Of a stretch of 64,000 nucleotides of DNA, positions 1-10,015 are shown in pieces; the first letter of the stretch is position 1; each line of letters begins with the position of its first letter. Under the pieces are notes generated by a model. The model was not told the DNA's origin, did not search any database, and was given only the letters and a program-made list of their open reading frames with translations. The stretch comes from Helicostylum pulchrum (Eukaryota; Mucoromycota; Mucoromycetes; Mucorales; Mucoraceae), in NCBI GenBank assembly GCA_025677825.1, contig JAIXMO010000001.1, positions 1-64,000 of the forward strand, in the 5' to 3' direction. The translations under genes and the position numbers were made by a program.

Positions 1-21
1 TTACCATTCTTTCCTGTCATA

Positions 22-199
22 TTAACAACGAACAACACCAGCAGCAGACCAGCACCAGCATTTACTGCTATAAATAGACATTATGATTAAGTTTAAATAT
101 TTATAAGTAAAGCAGTTTAAATCCTTACCTTTTAATAAAAGAAACAATCACCACGATACAAAAGAATAAAGTACTTGGAAGAAGTATCTTAAAAAGCAT
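22..199 (-). CDS. possible 38-aa secreted or membrane microprotein (doubtful)
   Basis: A start at 199 opens a very hydrophobic N-terminus that looks like a signal peptide (MLFKILLPSTLFF...). A clean GT donor follows position 129 and an AG acceptor precedes 67. The second exon ends at a TAA at 22-24. Both exons together give exactly 39 codons. The mature part would be about 15 residues with three Cys and two Trp. A different splice phase would give a second hydrophobic stretch that runs past the window edge, so this may be the start of a larger gene. I do not recognise it, and the call rests only on the splice signals and the hydrophobic N-terminus. Confidence 0.2.
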
Positions 200-830
200 T
201 ATACTGATTAGTTCAGAAAACTAAAAAGCTTTTTTTTAGCTCAATGTACTCACAGTTTGGTTCATTACAGAAGAAAAAAACCCCTTTAGATGCTTAATGT
301 TTTAAAATGATTGACATTAAAGCTAATAAAAGTGAAATGACAAGAAGTGAAGGTTAAAATAGGGTTTACTTGAATGTTTTTAGAAGTGTTTATGTAAACT
401 TACATTTGTACCTGACAACATGCATCTGTCAAATAAAGGCGATCATATTTGTGTCAAAAGAAGCATTTTGTAACACAATAAGCTATTACGATACCCGCCA
501 CCAAACTGAATGTCTAGTTTCAAATATCGCCATGAGAAATATTAGGCATATTAGGCAGTGTCTAGCAGTCGGCTTTCAGAGAAAACAGCAATGTGTATTG
601 TACATGTTGTAGAAATTAGAAGACATGAAGAGAAAGAAGGTTAAAAAAAAGGTTAAAAAATGAAAAATCAGTAGCGGAGTCTTTCTTTCTTTTTGTGCCT
701 GCAAAAAAAATGCCCTGCCTGGATTTAATATCACAGCTTTTTTTTTTATTCCAACGCGAAGAAAATAATACGACTACAGTTAATTAAAAGGGGATAAAGA
801 AAAGTAATCTAAGGTTTATAATTTGTAAAC

Positions 831-907
831 ATGGTTTCCGCACCGACAATTCGGTATCATGACAAGTTTGATCCGAAAATCGACATACACTATGCTATCG
901 AATTACT
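831..907 (+). other. orphan first exon with canonical donor
   Basis: An ATG at 831 opens 25 codons (MVSAPTIRYHDKFDPK...) that end at a good GTAAGT donor at 908. The codon use looks like a real gene. The following 900 bases are AT-rich and full of stops in all frames, and I found no convincing second exon. The best scrap is an open stretch near 1257-1330. It is probably the 5' end of a decayed gene, or a gene with a distant exon that I missed. Confidence 0.25.
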
Positions 908-1911
908 GTAAGTTCTATTAGTAACAAAGACAGCCGTATTTTGCGTTCTGCGGATAAGACCTACAATCCTAAGCCCAACCATAATTTCTAACACGTTATC
1001 CATTCTATCGTGTTTATGGTTGGGGCACAACCAATGACGTTTAAAAAAGCTGGGACGAGTTACTCTCTTTTTATCAATAAAAATGTTAATCTTGAACTTG
1101 CTCTTAACTTATAAAAGACGTTTAAATTAGGCTCTTTTAGTTTACTGATTATTTTATTTTGTACCTGAATTCCCTTGAACCTTACTTATTCTGTTGTAGT
1201 TACTTTTTTACTTTAATCTTTTTATTTTATTTCTCAAGTCGTTTTATTTATAAAGCAGGAACCGATGCTCACATTTCTAACGATTACCTTATTGAACTCT
1301 TTTTAAACTTTACCACACTATCTATTGATTAACACTGTAAAAAAAAAGTAGAACTACAAATATCTGTTTGCTGTTTTCTTTACATTTACACATAAAAAAA
1401 ACTGGTATGGAAAAGATTTTATTGGTGGTACTTTTAATACGATAGACTACCAATTGTAGCAGCAAAAACCTCAATTTCTATAGTAGTACTACCACTATAA
1501 AAATTGGTGGAAACAACTGTCGAACATAACATCCATAGGTCAGAACCACCAGCTGTCTCACTAATTGCTTAGTAGTCATTCCACTAATTTTCTAAAATAG
1601 GGTCTATTTAATACATACAAATACCAATTTCTGAAATCGGCCCTTTAATCAAAAAACACCGAGCGAGTAATTACAAACTTTTATTTCGTCAAGTATATAC
1701 GGGATAATGGTGCTCATATGAGATGTTAAGAACAAGAGAAAATGCGACTGTCAATTGCAGAGTACAATTGTTTATTTATCTATGCGCTGTAAAATTCTTA
1801 AAAGTAGTCTGAAACACTATATTATTCTGTCATTTTGAATAAACACCTAAAAAAAATAAACAAAAAATGCTGAACAGTTCCTCCCATCACTGTGGTATAA
1901 GTAAAAAGTTT
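908..1911. other. gene-free AT-rich stretch
   Basis: No supported gene was found. The stretch is AT-rich with many stops on both strands. Short open segments, for example 1257-1330 on the plus strand, may be remnants of the gene whose first exon sits at 831. Confidence 0.4.
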
Positions 1912-2577
1912 TTATTTTCCGGTGACACAGATTGCTACACCTGCGACAACTAAACCCATTCCTAACCAAGCATCTATTTTTTTTTTTTTGTTTGAGATTT
2001 TTGGGGATGTTTATTATAAATTTTATGTGCATACCTTTGCCACCAATTTTTTCACCTAGACATAAACCAGTTAATAAAGAAAATATAAAGGTAAGCGAGT
2101 TGGTAACGGGAACAGCAAGCGACATGTCAGATTTTCCCAACGTATAATAGTAGACTACTGATCCACTTAGATTAAGCAATAATGGTAAAACGTACTAATG
2201 TTACAGATGAAGCAATAGCTTAGTAAACTTTTTTTTTTTTTAAAAAAAAAAGAACAAAAAAAGTTACCTGCCACTTTGTAAAAAGGTATTTAAGTTCTGC
2301 TAACCATTTCTTGATTCCACCATCCGGGTATTTTTCAGAGACTTTATCAAGTCCTTCACTTCCAAGTTTAATTAAAGGGTTTGTTGAACCCCAACAGATA
2401 GCAACTAAGTAATAAAGTTGTTACTTTTTCAACGCGCATGGAGAGGTTATATTCAATATAAATATACCTAGTACAAATCCAATCAATTGACCTATACCGT
2501 ACACACATACAATAAAAAAAGAGTAAATAAAAGATACGTTTTTTTATTCATCTCTTACGTAATGAATCAGTTAACAT
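1912..2577 (-). CDS. TMEM234-like small membrane protein (DMT-like fold)
   Basis: Five exons (2577-2559, 2491-2468, 2404-2268, 2194-2035, 1973-1912) join to exactly 134 codons, 133 aa. The N-terminus reads GQLIGFV-like then VAICWGSTNPLIKLG, and the middle reads NLSGSVVYYYTLGKSDMSLA and VPVTNSLTFIFSLLTGLCLG. This is the order and spacing of the TMEM234 family, a half-size relative of drug/metabolite transporters with four predicted helices. The C-terminus DAWLGMGLVVAGVAICVTG is the last helix. Its molecular role is not established. It is divergently transcribed from the gene at 2697, with 119 bp between starts. Intron 3 (2195-2267) carries a long T-A palindrome. The first exon, only 19 nt, is the least certain part. 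Confidence 0.8.
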
Positions 2578-2696
2578 TTTGTATTAAAAAAAAAGTATAA
2601 AAAAGGAAAAAGTTATTTTCAGTTTTCTCTCTTTTTCTTCTTCTTGCACAAACATTTTCTTACTTCTTTGCAGTGTTTAAACCTCCGCCTTATCAG
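2578..2696. promoter_or_regulatory. short divergent promoter
   Basis: Only 119 bp separate the TMEM234-like start on the minus strand from the ATG at 2697 on the plus strand. The interval holds A tracts and a pyrimidine-rich run (about 2625-2670). Any core promoter must serve both directions unless an unseen 5' exon exists. Confidence 0.45.
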
Positions 2697-3145
2697 ATGG
2701 AAACCTCCAACTTATTATCACGAGATGTTGAACAACAACAACCAGAACCAAGAAGCGTACAATTTGATTCCGAACAAAAAGATTACAAATATTATCTTGT
2801 ATGGTTTTGGAGACTTTGTATATTTGCACTTGTTGGCTCTTCCAGTATGAAAGTAACAAGACTCCTTTTAACCGGGTTAACAAGTAAAAAAGAAAAAAAA
2901 AAACAGTAAAAGGAAAAAGATAAATTAAATACTTTATATGGATAGATGATGTATGGTATTACTATGTTGCATTCTTTTTTGCAGAACTATTTGTGTATAC
3001 AGCCATGATTATAATTATCGGTAGTTTGTTGGGTCAGTGGAAATTTTTCTGCTTTGTGGGATATAAGATGTGGTCATGGTTAATGCCTTTAAAGTTGAAA
3101 ATATGGTGTTATGAACATTTACACGGCGACACTATCTTGGCCTAA
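2697..3145 (+). CDS. two-helix small membrane protein, DUF6787-like
   Basis: Two exons (2697-2883, 2985-3145) give exactly 116 codons, 115 aa. After a polar N-terminus with a QQQ run, helix 1 contains WFWRLCIFALVGSSSMKV and helix 2 contains MIIIIGSLLGQWKFFCFVGY. The paired motifs F-A-x-x-GSSS and LxGQxKFF resemble a small membrane protein common in Bacteroidota and annotated as DUF6787. That match is from memory and its function is unknown. The frame stays open upstream to an AG at 2672-2673, so an unseen 5' exon is possible; I chose the first in-frame ATG. The stop lies inside the 3' coding end of the opposite PQ-loop gene. Confidence 0.6.
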
Positions 3146-4067
3146 CTCAATACGCCTTTGGTACCATTCAAAAATGTAATAAAGTGATAGTATACCTAAA
3201 TCTAGACATGCGATGGCTATATAATTAGCCAAGTTTAAAGCGTCCATCGAGTCACTGAACACTATAAAAAGTGATTTTAGAATATGTACATGTGTATATG
3301 TAAATATATATTTTTTACCAAGTGCCAAGATGGAAAAAATAGAACCAGAACAGTCCATTGCGAGGAATAAGTGGGATATGCCAATGACTCTTTTATCGCC
3401 TAAGTTTATATTCTTTTTTTCTTTAGTCCAAAAAAATATATACAGTAGGAAGAGGGGGAGTTTAACTTACGAAAGATCTCATAATATTGAGGTAAAAAAC
3501 CACCTAAAATAAATATTACAGGTAAAATACCAAATAAGCGTAAAGCTCCTTGATTGTTATCTGATTCGGCACGCTTAAAAAAAAAGGTACATAAAAAAAA
3601 TGTCAAAAAATAATAATTGTGTACATTCATAAATTATACTTTTTTTTACCTTGTACGCAAAAAGGAAACCAACTTCTAGTGCACCTAAAACGAGACAGAC
3701 AGTAACAAAGCCAAGGGTTGTCTTGAAGTTTGACCAGTAGTACTGGTACTTGAACTCTTGCATGAGACAAATAACTGCAATGAAGGTAAAGACTTGAGGT
3801 TGAATCCAAAGCGCAATGGCTACATTGAGGCCAATATTGTATACGCCCATAAATAAACCTGCTAAAGACCAAATAAACATGGTCCAAACAGATACGCCAG
3901 TTGACGTACCTCTTCTATACGTCTTCCATGCTTCGGTTTATAAAAAAGTTGAGTTTCCCCCTTTATATTGTGCTCTGTGGTTGTGTACCTTGAGGTGCTA
4001 ATTGTAACGACCAGAATACAAGTCCAAAATAACTAAAGACTTGTTCTAGTAGATATCGATCAGCCAT
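3119..4067 (-). CDS. PQ-loop repeat membrane protein
   Basis: Five exons (4067-3989, 3930-3650, 3573-3471, 3399-3319, 3261-3119) give exactly 229 codons, 228 aa. Two PQ-loop repeats are visible. The first is near residues 20-35, with LQLAPQAWKTYRRGTSTGVS. The second is near 130-150, with GGFLPQYYEIFR followed by VIGISHLFLAMDCSGS. Seven helices are expected. PQ-loop proteins include lysosomal and vacuolar amino-acid exporters (Ypq/cystinosin types) and a less known fungal group related to yeast YDR090C. The spacing here fits the latter better, but I cannot assign a substrate. Its last 27 bases overlap the end of the convergent gene at 2697-3145. Confidence 0.8.
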
Positions 4068-4175
4068 ATACAAAAAAAAAAAAGAACGTAAAAAAAGACT
4101 GGGGGAGAAAAAAATTTATTATTTTATATATGTACACGCGGATAAAATATTTACCCCACTTTTTTATTTTATTTT

Positions 4176-5144
4176 TTATTGATGTGCTAAATGAGATGGA
4201 ATGTAGTTCAAGTTGAGACGAGATAATTGATTTGCAATAGGAACAAAGCAAGCCCTTTGAGCAGGGATAACAGTAACGAGTACTGTAAAACGACCGATAT
4301 GGGAATCGAAAAATTGTACGACAGGTAAAGTAGATCTCACATGATCGGATATCAGTTTTTGATTCTCATTATCGAACCTGACCCAAACAGTAGGGGTCAT
4401 GGGAATCATGGTTGGGTAACTAAAAGCCCATATACCGTCTAGTTCTTCAAAGGGAGAAGAAGAAGTACTGTTACAGTCTGGCGATAATACAGGTGTTGGC
4501 GGACTTGTTGTCGTAGTTGTAACTGCAGCAGTATTAGTTGTAACAGCAGCAGCAGCAACAGTAGTGGATAAATCAGGTTTCTTTTTAAATAAGGAAACAA
4601 AAGGCCATGCTTTCTTTTTTGTAGCAACTTGATCTTTCTGTTGTTGTTGTTGTTGTTGTTGTTGTTGCTGCTCTTCATCCTTAAAATTGTTGTCTGAAGC
4701 AGTGGAATCAGTATCTACTAGGGTAGAAGCAAGCGATGAAACAGATAGAGATTCCATCATTGTGTTCAATGGTGACACGGAATCATGGTTTTCTTGAAAT
4801 GATAATTCGTCCGGGTATACAATTTTACTCTTTCTTTCATTTTTAGCTGCATTTTTAGCTGCAATGACCTCAAGATCGTTCATAGGTTCTCCGTCCAAGT
4901 GAAGGTGAACGGTTCGATCGATTTTATTTCGTCGTTTACGAGTAGTAATAGTAGTGGGTACGTAATCATAATACTCCTGAGGTTGTTGTTGTTCTTGGTA
5001 GTATCGACTTGTTCCGACAGAAGAGGATTGTGTCATGATCTGTGGATAGTCGTCTTGAATGTACTCTAGTTGTCGCTGTTGTTGTTGTTGTGGTGAATAA
5101 TAAGCTCGAATATGACGAGGATTATACTGTGGTCCATAACTCAT
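4176..5144 (-). CDS. hypothetical protein with poly-Q tracts
   Basis: A single-exon frame of 322 aa starts at MSYGPQYNPRH. I chose that start over an upstream in-frame ATG because the extra N-terminus is low-complexity F/K. Low-complexity Q runs occur near residues 20 and 160, the second encoded by a near-pure CAA tract at 4639-4670. A T/A-rich run follows. The last 90 residues are not low-complexity (GIWAFSYPTMIPMTPTVWVR...VIPAQRACFVPIANQL) and look like a small folded domain, perhaps lineage-specific. No family is recognised. The gene lies 108 bp upstream of the PQ-loop start on the same strand. Confidence 0.65.
   Translation of the reverse strand: MSYGPQYNPRHIRAYYSPQQQQQRQLEYIQDDYPQIMTQSSSVGTSRYYQEQQQPQEYYDYVPTTITTRKRRNKIDRTVHLHLDGEPMNDLEVIAAKNAAKNERKSKIVYPDELSFQENHDSVSPLNTMMESLSVSSLASTLVDTDSTASDNNFKDEEQQQQQQQQQQQKDQVATKKKAWPFVSLFKKKPDLSTTVAAAAVTTNTAAVTTTTTSPPTPVLSPDCNSTSSSPFEELDGIWAFSYPTMIPMTPTVWVRFDNENQKLISDHVRSTLPVVQFFDSHIGRFTVLVTVIPAQRACFVPIANQLSRLNLNYIPSHLAHQ
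4639..4670. repeat. trinucleotide repeat encoding poly-Q
   Basis: A run of GTT/TTG units on the plus strand reads as CAA codons of the minus-strand gene. Its length is likely to vary between strains. Confidence 0.85.
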
Positions 5145-6282
5145 TTTACATGTAAAAAAATGAAAGAAAAAGAAAAAGAAAAAGAAAAGGGCCCGATTTC
5201 TTTTTTTTCTTTTGTTTATGTATCTTGGCAACTAAATTTTTTTTTTTTTTTTTTTGTAACTGCTCACGGTATCATAACAAGTTTTAATTATCTGGATGCA
5301 CACATGTTACATATATTAAACATTTGTTAATTATAATGTATGCACACACGTTGTTTCAACGCTTTTTTTTTTTTTTTTTGTAACTATAGGTTACTGAAAA
5401 CCGGACTTGATGGCGTTTTCTTTTTTCTTTTTTTGAAACTCAAAAGAAACTAGTGTTGAGTGAGCCTATCGTCCCTTTATTTATTATTTTGAAGTGTCGT
5501 CTAACTAAGAAAGACTAACTTGTGCTTCCGATTAGACCTTTGTCAAATTCAACAGATTGTAGACATCTACGTGAAAATAATTAAATAGATCGCATGAGCA
5601 AATAAGCCCCCTATTTTATCATTAACCATGAAAGTGACCCTCAAACTGCTATTTATTAGAATAGACTCTTTCTTTCTTTACTCATTAGTTATTCTTATGT
5701 TTTTCATTCAAACTGATACGGTTCTTCTTAAAGCAACTGCCTTCCATAAAGAAGGTATATGAAAAAGTAATATCTAGCACCTTTTTTTTTCTGAGCATGT
5801 AAATAGGGCGTGTTTCAAGGGGTTCTCTCTTTCAAAAAAAAAATGAATCAAAGGAGAATTATCATCAATAGCAACCAATTTGAAATCGCCGTTTGCTTTA
5901 TGGATAACCTATCAATGGCAACATGCTTATGCTGCTTGATTTCTTCTTGTGGCTGCTTAATTATAATGTTTTATGATAGTGTTAATGTGTTTGTATGACT
6001 ACCGCTTGATTTATCAGCCCAAGGTTTCATGGTTGTTTACGAATATTTTGTTTCCTTGTATATTTGGGTAGATTTCATCAGTGACAAAGAAATAGTTATT
6101 TCAGTGACTTTACTACCAGCTACAATGCGTTAAACGGTACAGTAAAAACAATCTTATAATTAACCTTTGTTTTATTTTTATAATTGCTCGATCTATAAAA
6201 ACTATATAAACATGTCCTCTCTTCCCCCCCCCCTTTTTTTTCTTTCATACATTACTTTTACATACTTAAGAAATTTATAAAA
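5145..6282. other. gene-poor region with diverged repeats
   Basis: No gene is supported. The block 5466-5530 (CTATCGTCCC...GAAGTGTCGTC...) recurs at about 6917-6980. The block about 5580-5760 is a diverged copy of about 44730-44870, sharing TTCTTAAAGCAAC and CATAA motifs in the same order. A probable TATA box (ACTATATAAACATG, about 6198) followed by a C/T tract marks the promoter of the gene at 6283. Confidence 0.45.
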
Positions 6283-6675
6283 ATGGAGAATAGAAGAAAT
6301 AGTAAGTTTTTTGAATTTCTACATTGTTTTATTTATCAGGATCTAATTTTTTGTGTGTAAGCTTTATGTGACAGATGTGGATAATATTATGTAGGCATGC
6401 GAGGTGTTCGTAGACATCAATCTGGTCCTCATTGTACTCCACGACTAGAAAGAGAGCGAATGCAAGAAATGTTACGAGCGGGCCTAAGAGAGCGAGAGCA
6501 AAGAGAGCGAGATCAAGCAAGACTACGAGAGGAAGAAATACAGAGGGAGGTAGAAAGAAGGCTAGAGGAACGAAGACAGCGAACGCAAGAAAGACATCCA
6601 GAGCCAGAGCAAGAAAGACAACGCTACCGGATCCAAGGGACCATTCGAATTGATTTATTTGTTAATATAGTATAA
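6283..6675 (+). CDS. small Arg/Glu-rich coiled-coil protein, C-terminus set by MITE insertion
   Basis: Exon 1 (6283-6301) uses a GTAAGT donor and joins 6395-6675, giving exactly 100 codons, 99 aa. Residues 25-80 are almost only R, E, Q, A, L and M in heptad-like order (RERMQEMLRAGLREREQRER...). A single charged helix or coiled coil is likely. A TATA-like ACTATATAAAC lies about 80 bp upstream, followed by a pyrimidine tract. The TAA stop at 6673-6675 is made by the TA target duplicate plus the first base of the inverted-repeat element. Without the element the frame would run on for about 30 more codons. No family is recognised. It may be a real small gene or a gene truncated by the element. 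Confidence 0.45.
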
Positions 6676-6896
6676 TGGACGACTTCCAAAACTCTTATAT
6701 AAATAAATTTATACACTTTTTTTTAATAAAGTTGAAGTATGTAAATTACGATAATAATTGTTTATTTCTTCTCATTTGGCTGGGGGATTTATAAAAAAGA
6801 TTTATACATCGTTTATACACGTCGTACAAACATTAGAACCCCTTCAAATGTCGCTTTATAATTTTTGTTCATACAGGAGTTTTGGAAGTCGTCCAA
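6675..6896. mobile_element. 222-bp MITE-like element with 20-bp terminal inverted repeats and TA flanks
   Basis: The left end 6675-6694 (ATGGACGACTTCCAAAACTC) and right end 6877-6896 (GAGTTTTGGAAGTCGTCCAA) are inverted repeats matching at 19 of 20 positions. A TA dinucleotide directly flanks each side (6673-6674 and 6897-6898). This is the target-site pattern of Tc1/mariner-type elements. The interior is AT-rich and has no transposase frame, so it is non-autonomous. Confidence 0.7.
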
Positions 6897-6916
6897 TACA
6901 ACAAGAAATTGGTAGC

Positions 6917-6980
6917 TTATCGTCCCTTTTATTTATTATTTATTATTTTGAAGTGTCGTCTAATAAAGACTAACTTCTTT
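6917..6980 (+). repeat. direct repeat of 5466-5530
   Basis: Both copies share TATCGTCCC, a TTTATTTATTATTTTGAAG segment, TGTCGTCTAA and AAAGACTAACTT, with small indels. The two copies are 1.4 kb apart in the same orientation. Confidence 0.65.
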
Positions 6981-7167
6981 CCTTAATACAAGAAGAAGGG
7001 GATGAAGAATACGGTCTTTTTTTTTGTTTATTGCAAGTGGTTGATTTCCATTGGCTTAAACATGGATACAAACAAAAACAAAAAAATATTGACAACATTT
7101 TTTTTTTTCTTGTTTAGCTTCTTTAATTTTTATTTTTTTTACCAAGGAGAGAGAAAAAAAAGGTTGA

Positions 7168-9831
7168 ATGGACCAACGTATATTCACTCAAAACATGTAC
7201 CTTCCCGCACGCCCTCCTCCTGCCTCAGAAAACCGCAAACGAACTAAAAAAGATAGAGCGTGTAAAAACCAAAACCCCCCCCCCCCCAAAAATAGTTCAT
7301 GTCTAATTAACTTTTTTTTTTTTTAATAAAAAGGTGACCTTTGCAGAAGAAAAAAGATAAGGTAAAAAACAACAACAACCTGATAGAACAGCCCCCCTAA
7401 ATTATATTGTAGATGTGATTATGACAGTGCATATCCACAAAATCCCTGTACGTCTTGTAAAAGCTACAGTAAACAATGTACATTTAAAGAGGTAACATAC
7501 AAAAAAAGTCAAAGGGGTGTGTGGGGGGAAAAACCCTTTTTTTAAAAATAATATACACATGTAGGCAGCAAAAAAACGTGGACCGCCAAAAGGATACGTG
7601 GAAGGATTAGAGAGTAGATTAAAGCGTATGGAAAAACTATTAATGAATATTGCGACCAACGGGAATATACCGAACGAAACAACCAAGACCACACAGAGCG
7701 CCGAACAATTAAGGACCGCCGCCGCTGCTTCAACCGATTCGGATTCTGTCGGTGAGGATTATTCACATGCTAGTGGCTCAGATACAAAAGATGAAGATGA
7801 CGAAGCAGCAGAAGCAGAAGCTGCAGAGGATGAAGCTTATAAGAATGCTTGTAAGCATAGGGGTGATGAACCATTTTCGTATGTTGGTAGCTCTTCTGGT
7901 ATTTACTTGTTGAGTCGGTTATTCCCTAAAGAGAACTCCATCTTACGCCCTGATGCATCTGAAGTACTTCCTAGACCGTTAGAGGGACACGAAGACGATT
8001 TAATGATTGCTAGGTTTAATGGAGATAATTTAGACAACTTTGGCCTTGGTAAAAAGTACGATGCAGACTGGAAATTACCGCCCAAAGAATTAACAGACTA
8101 TTTAATTGACACGTAAGAAGAAGAGGGAAATTATTTGATATTTACACGGTATTAAATAACTATATAGGTACTTTAAACGCTTTAATCCTATTTTGCCTAT
8201 TATCGACCAAGACCAATTTTACGAAAACTACAAAAAGAAGAGCTATCACTCAACCTTTATAGCGATTATTATGACACTGTGTCGCGTGACATGTAGACTA
8301 CTGAAAAAAGATGACGCATTGGTAAAAAAATACAAAATCGATCGTGGCAGTCTCTATCAGGACATCTCGAAGCAACTGGACCTGTATTTCGATTTGGATT
8401 TTCTAGAGCCTAAAATTGAAACAATTCAAGTGTTACTGTTAAATGCTGCAAATGCTGCAAAATGGGGATTAGAAAGCACAGATTGGATCGCTACAAGTAT
8501 TGCTGTTAAAATGGTACATAAATTAAACTTGTATTTTTGTTGTGCGCGATTATGTAATCAACACGTAAAATTTTTATTTATTTTTTAGGCTCAGGATTTA
8601 GGTCTCCATAGAGCAAATACACAACATGAAGGAATACCAAAAAAGGATACAGAAGCTAAAAAGAGATTATGGTGGTCAGCTTATGTAATCGATCGCGTGG
8701 TTTGTGCTTCGCTGGGAAGGTAACTTTTTTTTAAAAAAAAAGGCGTGTTTTTCATCTCCTAATATCTCCATGTATAGACCTTTAACTATATCAGATGCAG
8801 ATTGCGATGTAGAGTACCCAGACGCAGAAGACACGACCTACGCACAATTCACGCACCTTGTGAAACTAACTTGTATCTTGGGCGATATCCTTCGTGCACT
8901 TTGTTCACCGAGAGCACGTATCATGTCGTCCAAGGGAGCTGGGTTAGAAAACATCTCGCGTAATTTAGAGAAGATGCTTTTAGAGTGGAAACGAAATTTA
9001 CCCGACGATTTGAATTTGACAGATAAAGAATTATCACTTATTTCTGGGAAACAAATGAATCCAGAATTACAAACAAAATTAAATGGCGGCGGTTAGAATA
9101 AATATTTTCCCGCTTTTTTTTCTAATTGTTGTACTAACATTTTTTTTTTTTTTTTTTTTTCCCAGCTGGTAAATTAAGGTTGGCATATTGTGCGGTGTAT
9201 CTGTTATCGAAAAGACCATTTATTTCCATGGGAACCGAAAACGAGTCCAACGTAAAAATGCCCAATGAATGTCAACAAACTTTAAAAACTGCTGTCGACT
9301 TATTTGAAGTCATTGACCCTACTAATTTGCTATGCTTTTGGTCAATTTCGAGTAAGTTCCCTTTCTAAAGAGCCTTATCATTAGTTACTAATAATATACT
9401 TTATGTAGCTTTTTGCCTAAGTCAGACGCAAATGCTATTGTTTTTAAATTATAGAAATATGAATGCGAATACTATTGCTGAATCAAAGAGTTTATCTGAA
9501 AGGTTTCGACAAAGGCACAGAGCTTTAGAAGATTATATAACTGAGGTTGGAAACACACTTTTTTTAAAAAAATATCAAGTCACTTATAATGTTAATAGAA
9601 ATCGTTAATCCCGTTCTTATCCTTGTTATCGAAAGTGATTGCAGATGATGAACCCTCTCAAAACGACGAAACAATTATAAATCAGCAATCGTCACTATGG
9701 AACGCCTCTAGCGGTATCGAATGGCAAGGTAATTCTATATACTCGTGTATTCTATACCACCCAAATCCGCTAATCTGTTACTTTATAAAGAAATGGTAAA
9801 ATTGTTATCAGAGACTGGATACAATTTATAG
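7168..9831 (+). CDS. Zn2Cys6 transcription factor with fungal-specific TF domain
   Basis: Eleven exons (7168-7261, 7334-7361, 7413-7491, 7565-8112, 8168-8513, 8589-8719, 8778-9091, 9166-9351, 9409-9545, 9599-9728, 9791-9831) total exactly 678 codons, 677 aa. The binuclear zinc cluster is split over three exons: KKDRACDLCRRKKIRC, then a CTSC and a later C, giving the usual six cysteines near residues 30-65. A linker RGPPKGYVEGLESRLKRMEK follows, a typical post-zinc coiled coil. An acidic D/E/A stretch comes next, then the PF04082-type domain (AQDLGLHRAN, RLWWSAYVIDRVVCASLGR). Such factors act in the nucleus as dimeric regulators. The target pathway cannot be read from sequence. GAL7 starts 184 bp downstream but needs no functional link. 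Confidence 0.88.
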
Positions 9832-9965
9832 AATAGTGTCATTTTTTTTATCGCGTTTTTAATTACTTAAGCAACAAATGTTGCATATTAAAACTCAACA
9901 GTTTACGTAAGCGAACCTATTCCGCGGTGTTTCTATTTTAATGTACTTAAGAAAAAAAAAAGAAA

Positions 9966-10012
9966 ACACAACTTTCCTCTCTCTCTTTCTCTTTTTCTTT
10001 TTCTTTAAAAAA
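9966..10012 (+). promoter_or_regulatory. pyrimidine-rich core promoter tract of GAL7
   Basis: A CT-rich run (TTTCCTCTCTCTCTTTCTC...) ends a few bases before the ATG at 10016. Such tracts commonly precede transcription starts of well-expressed fungal genes. A similar tract precedes the ATG at 63560. Confidence 0.45.
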
Positions 10013-10015
10013 ATA

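Noticed and set aside
9941..10015. In-frame upstream ATG extending GAL7 by 25 residues
   Set aside because: The extra residues translate a pyrimidine tract (poly F/L/K), and the family begins at the ATG at 10016.
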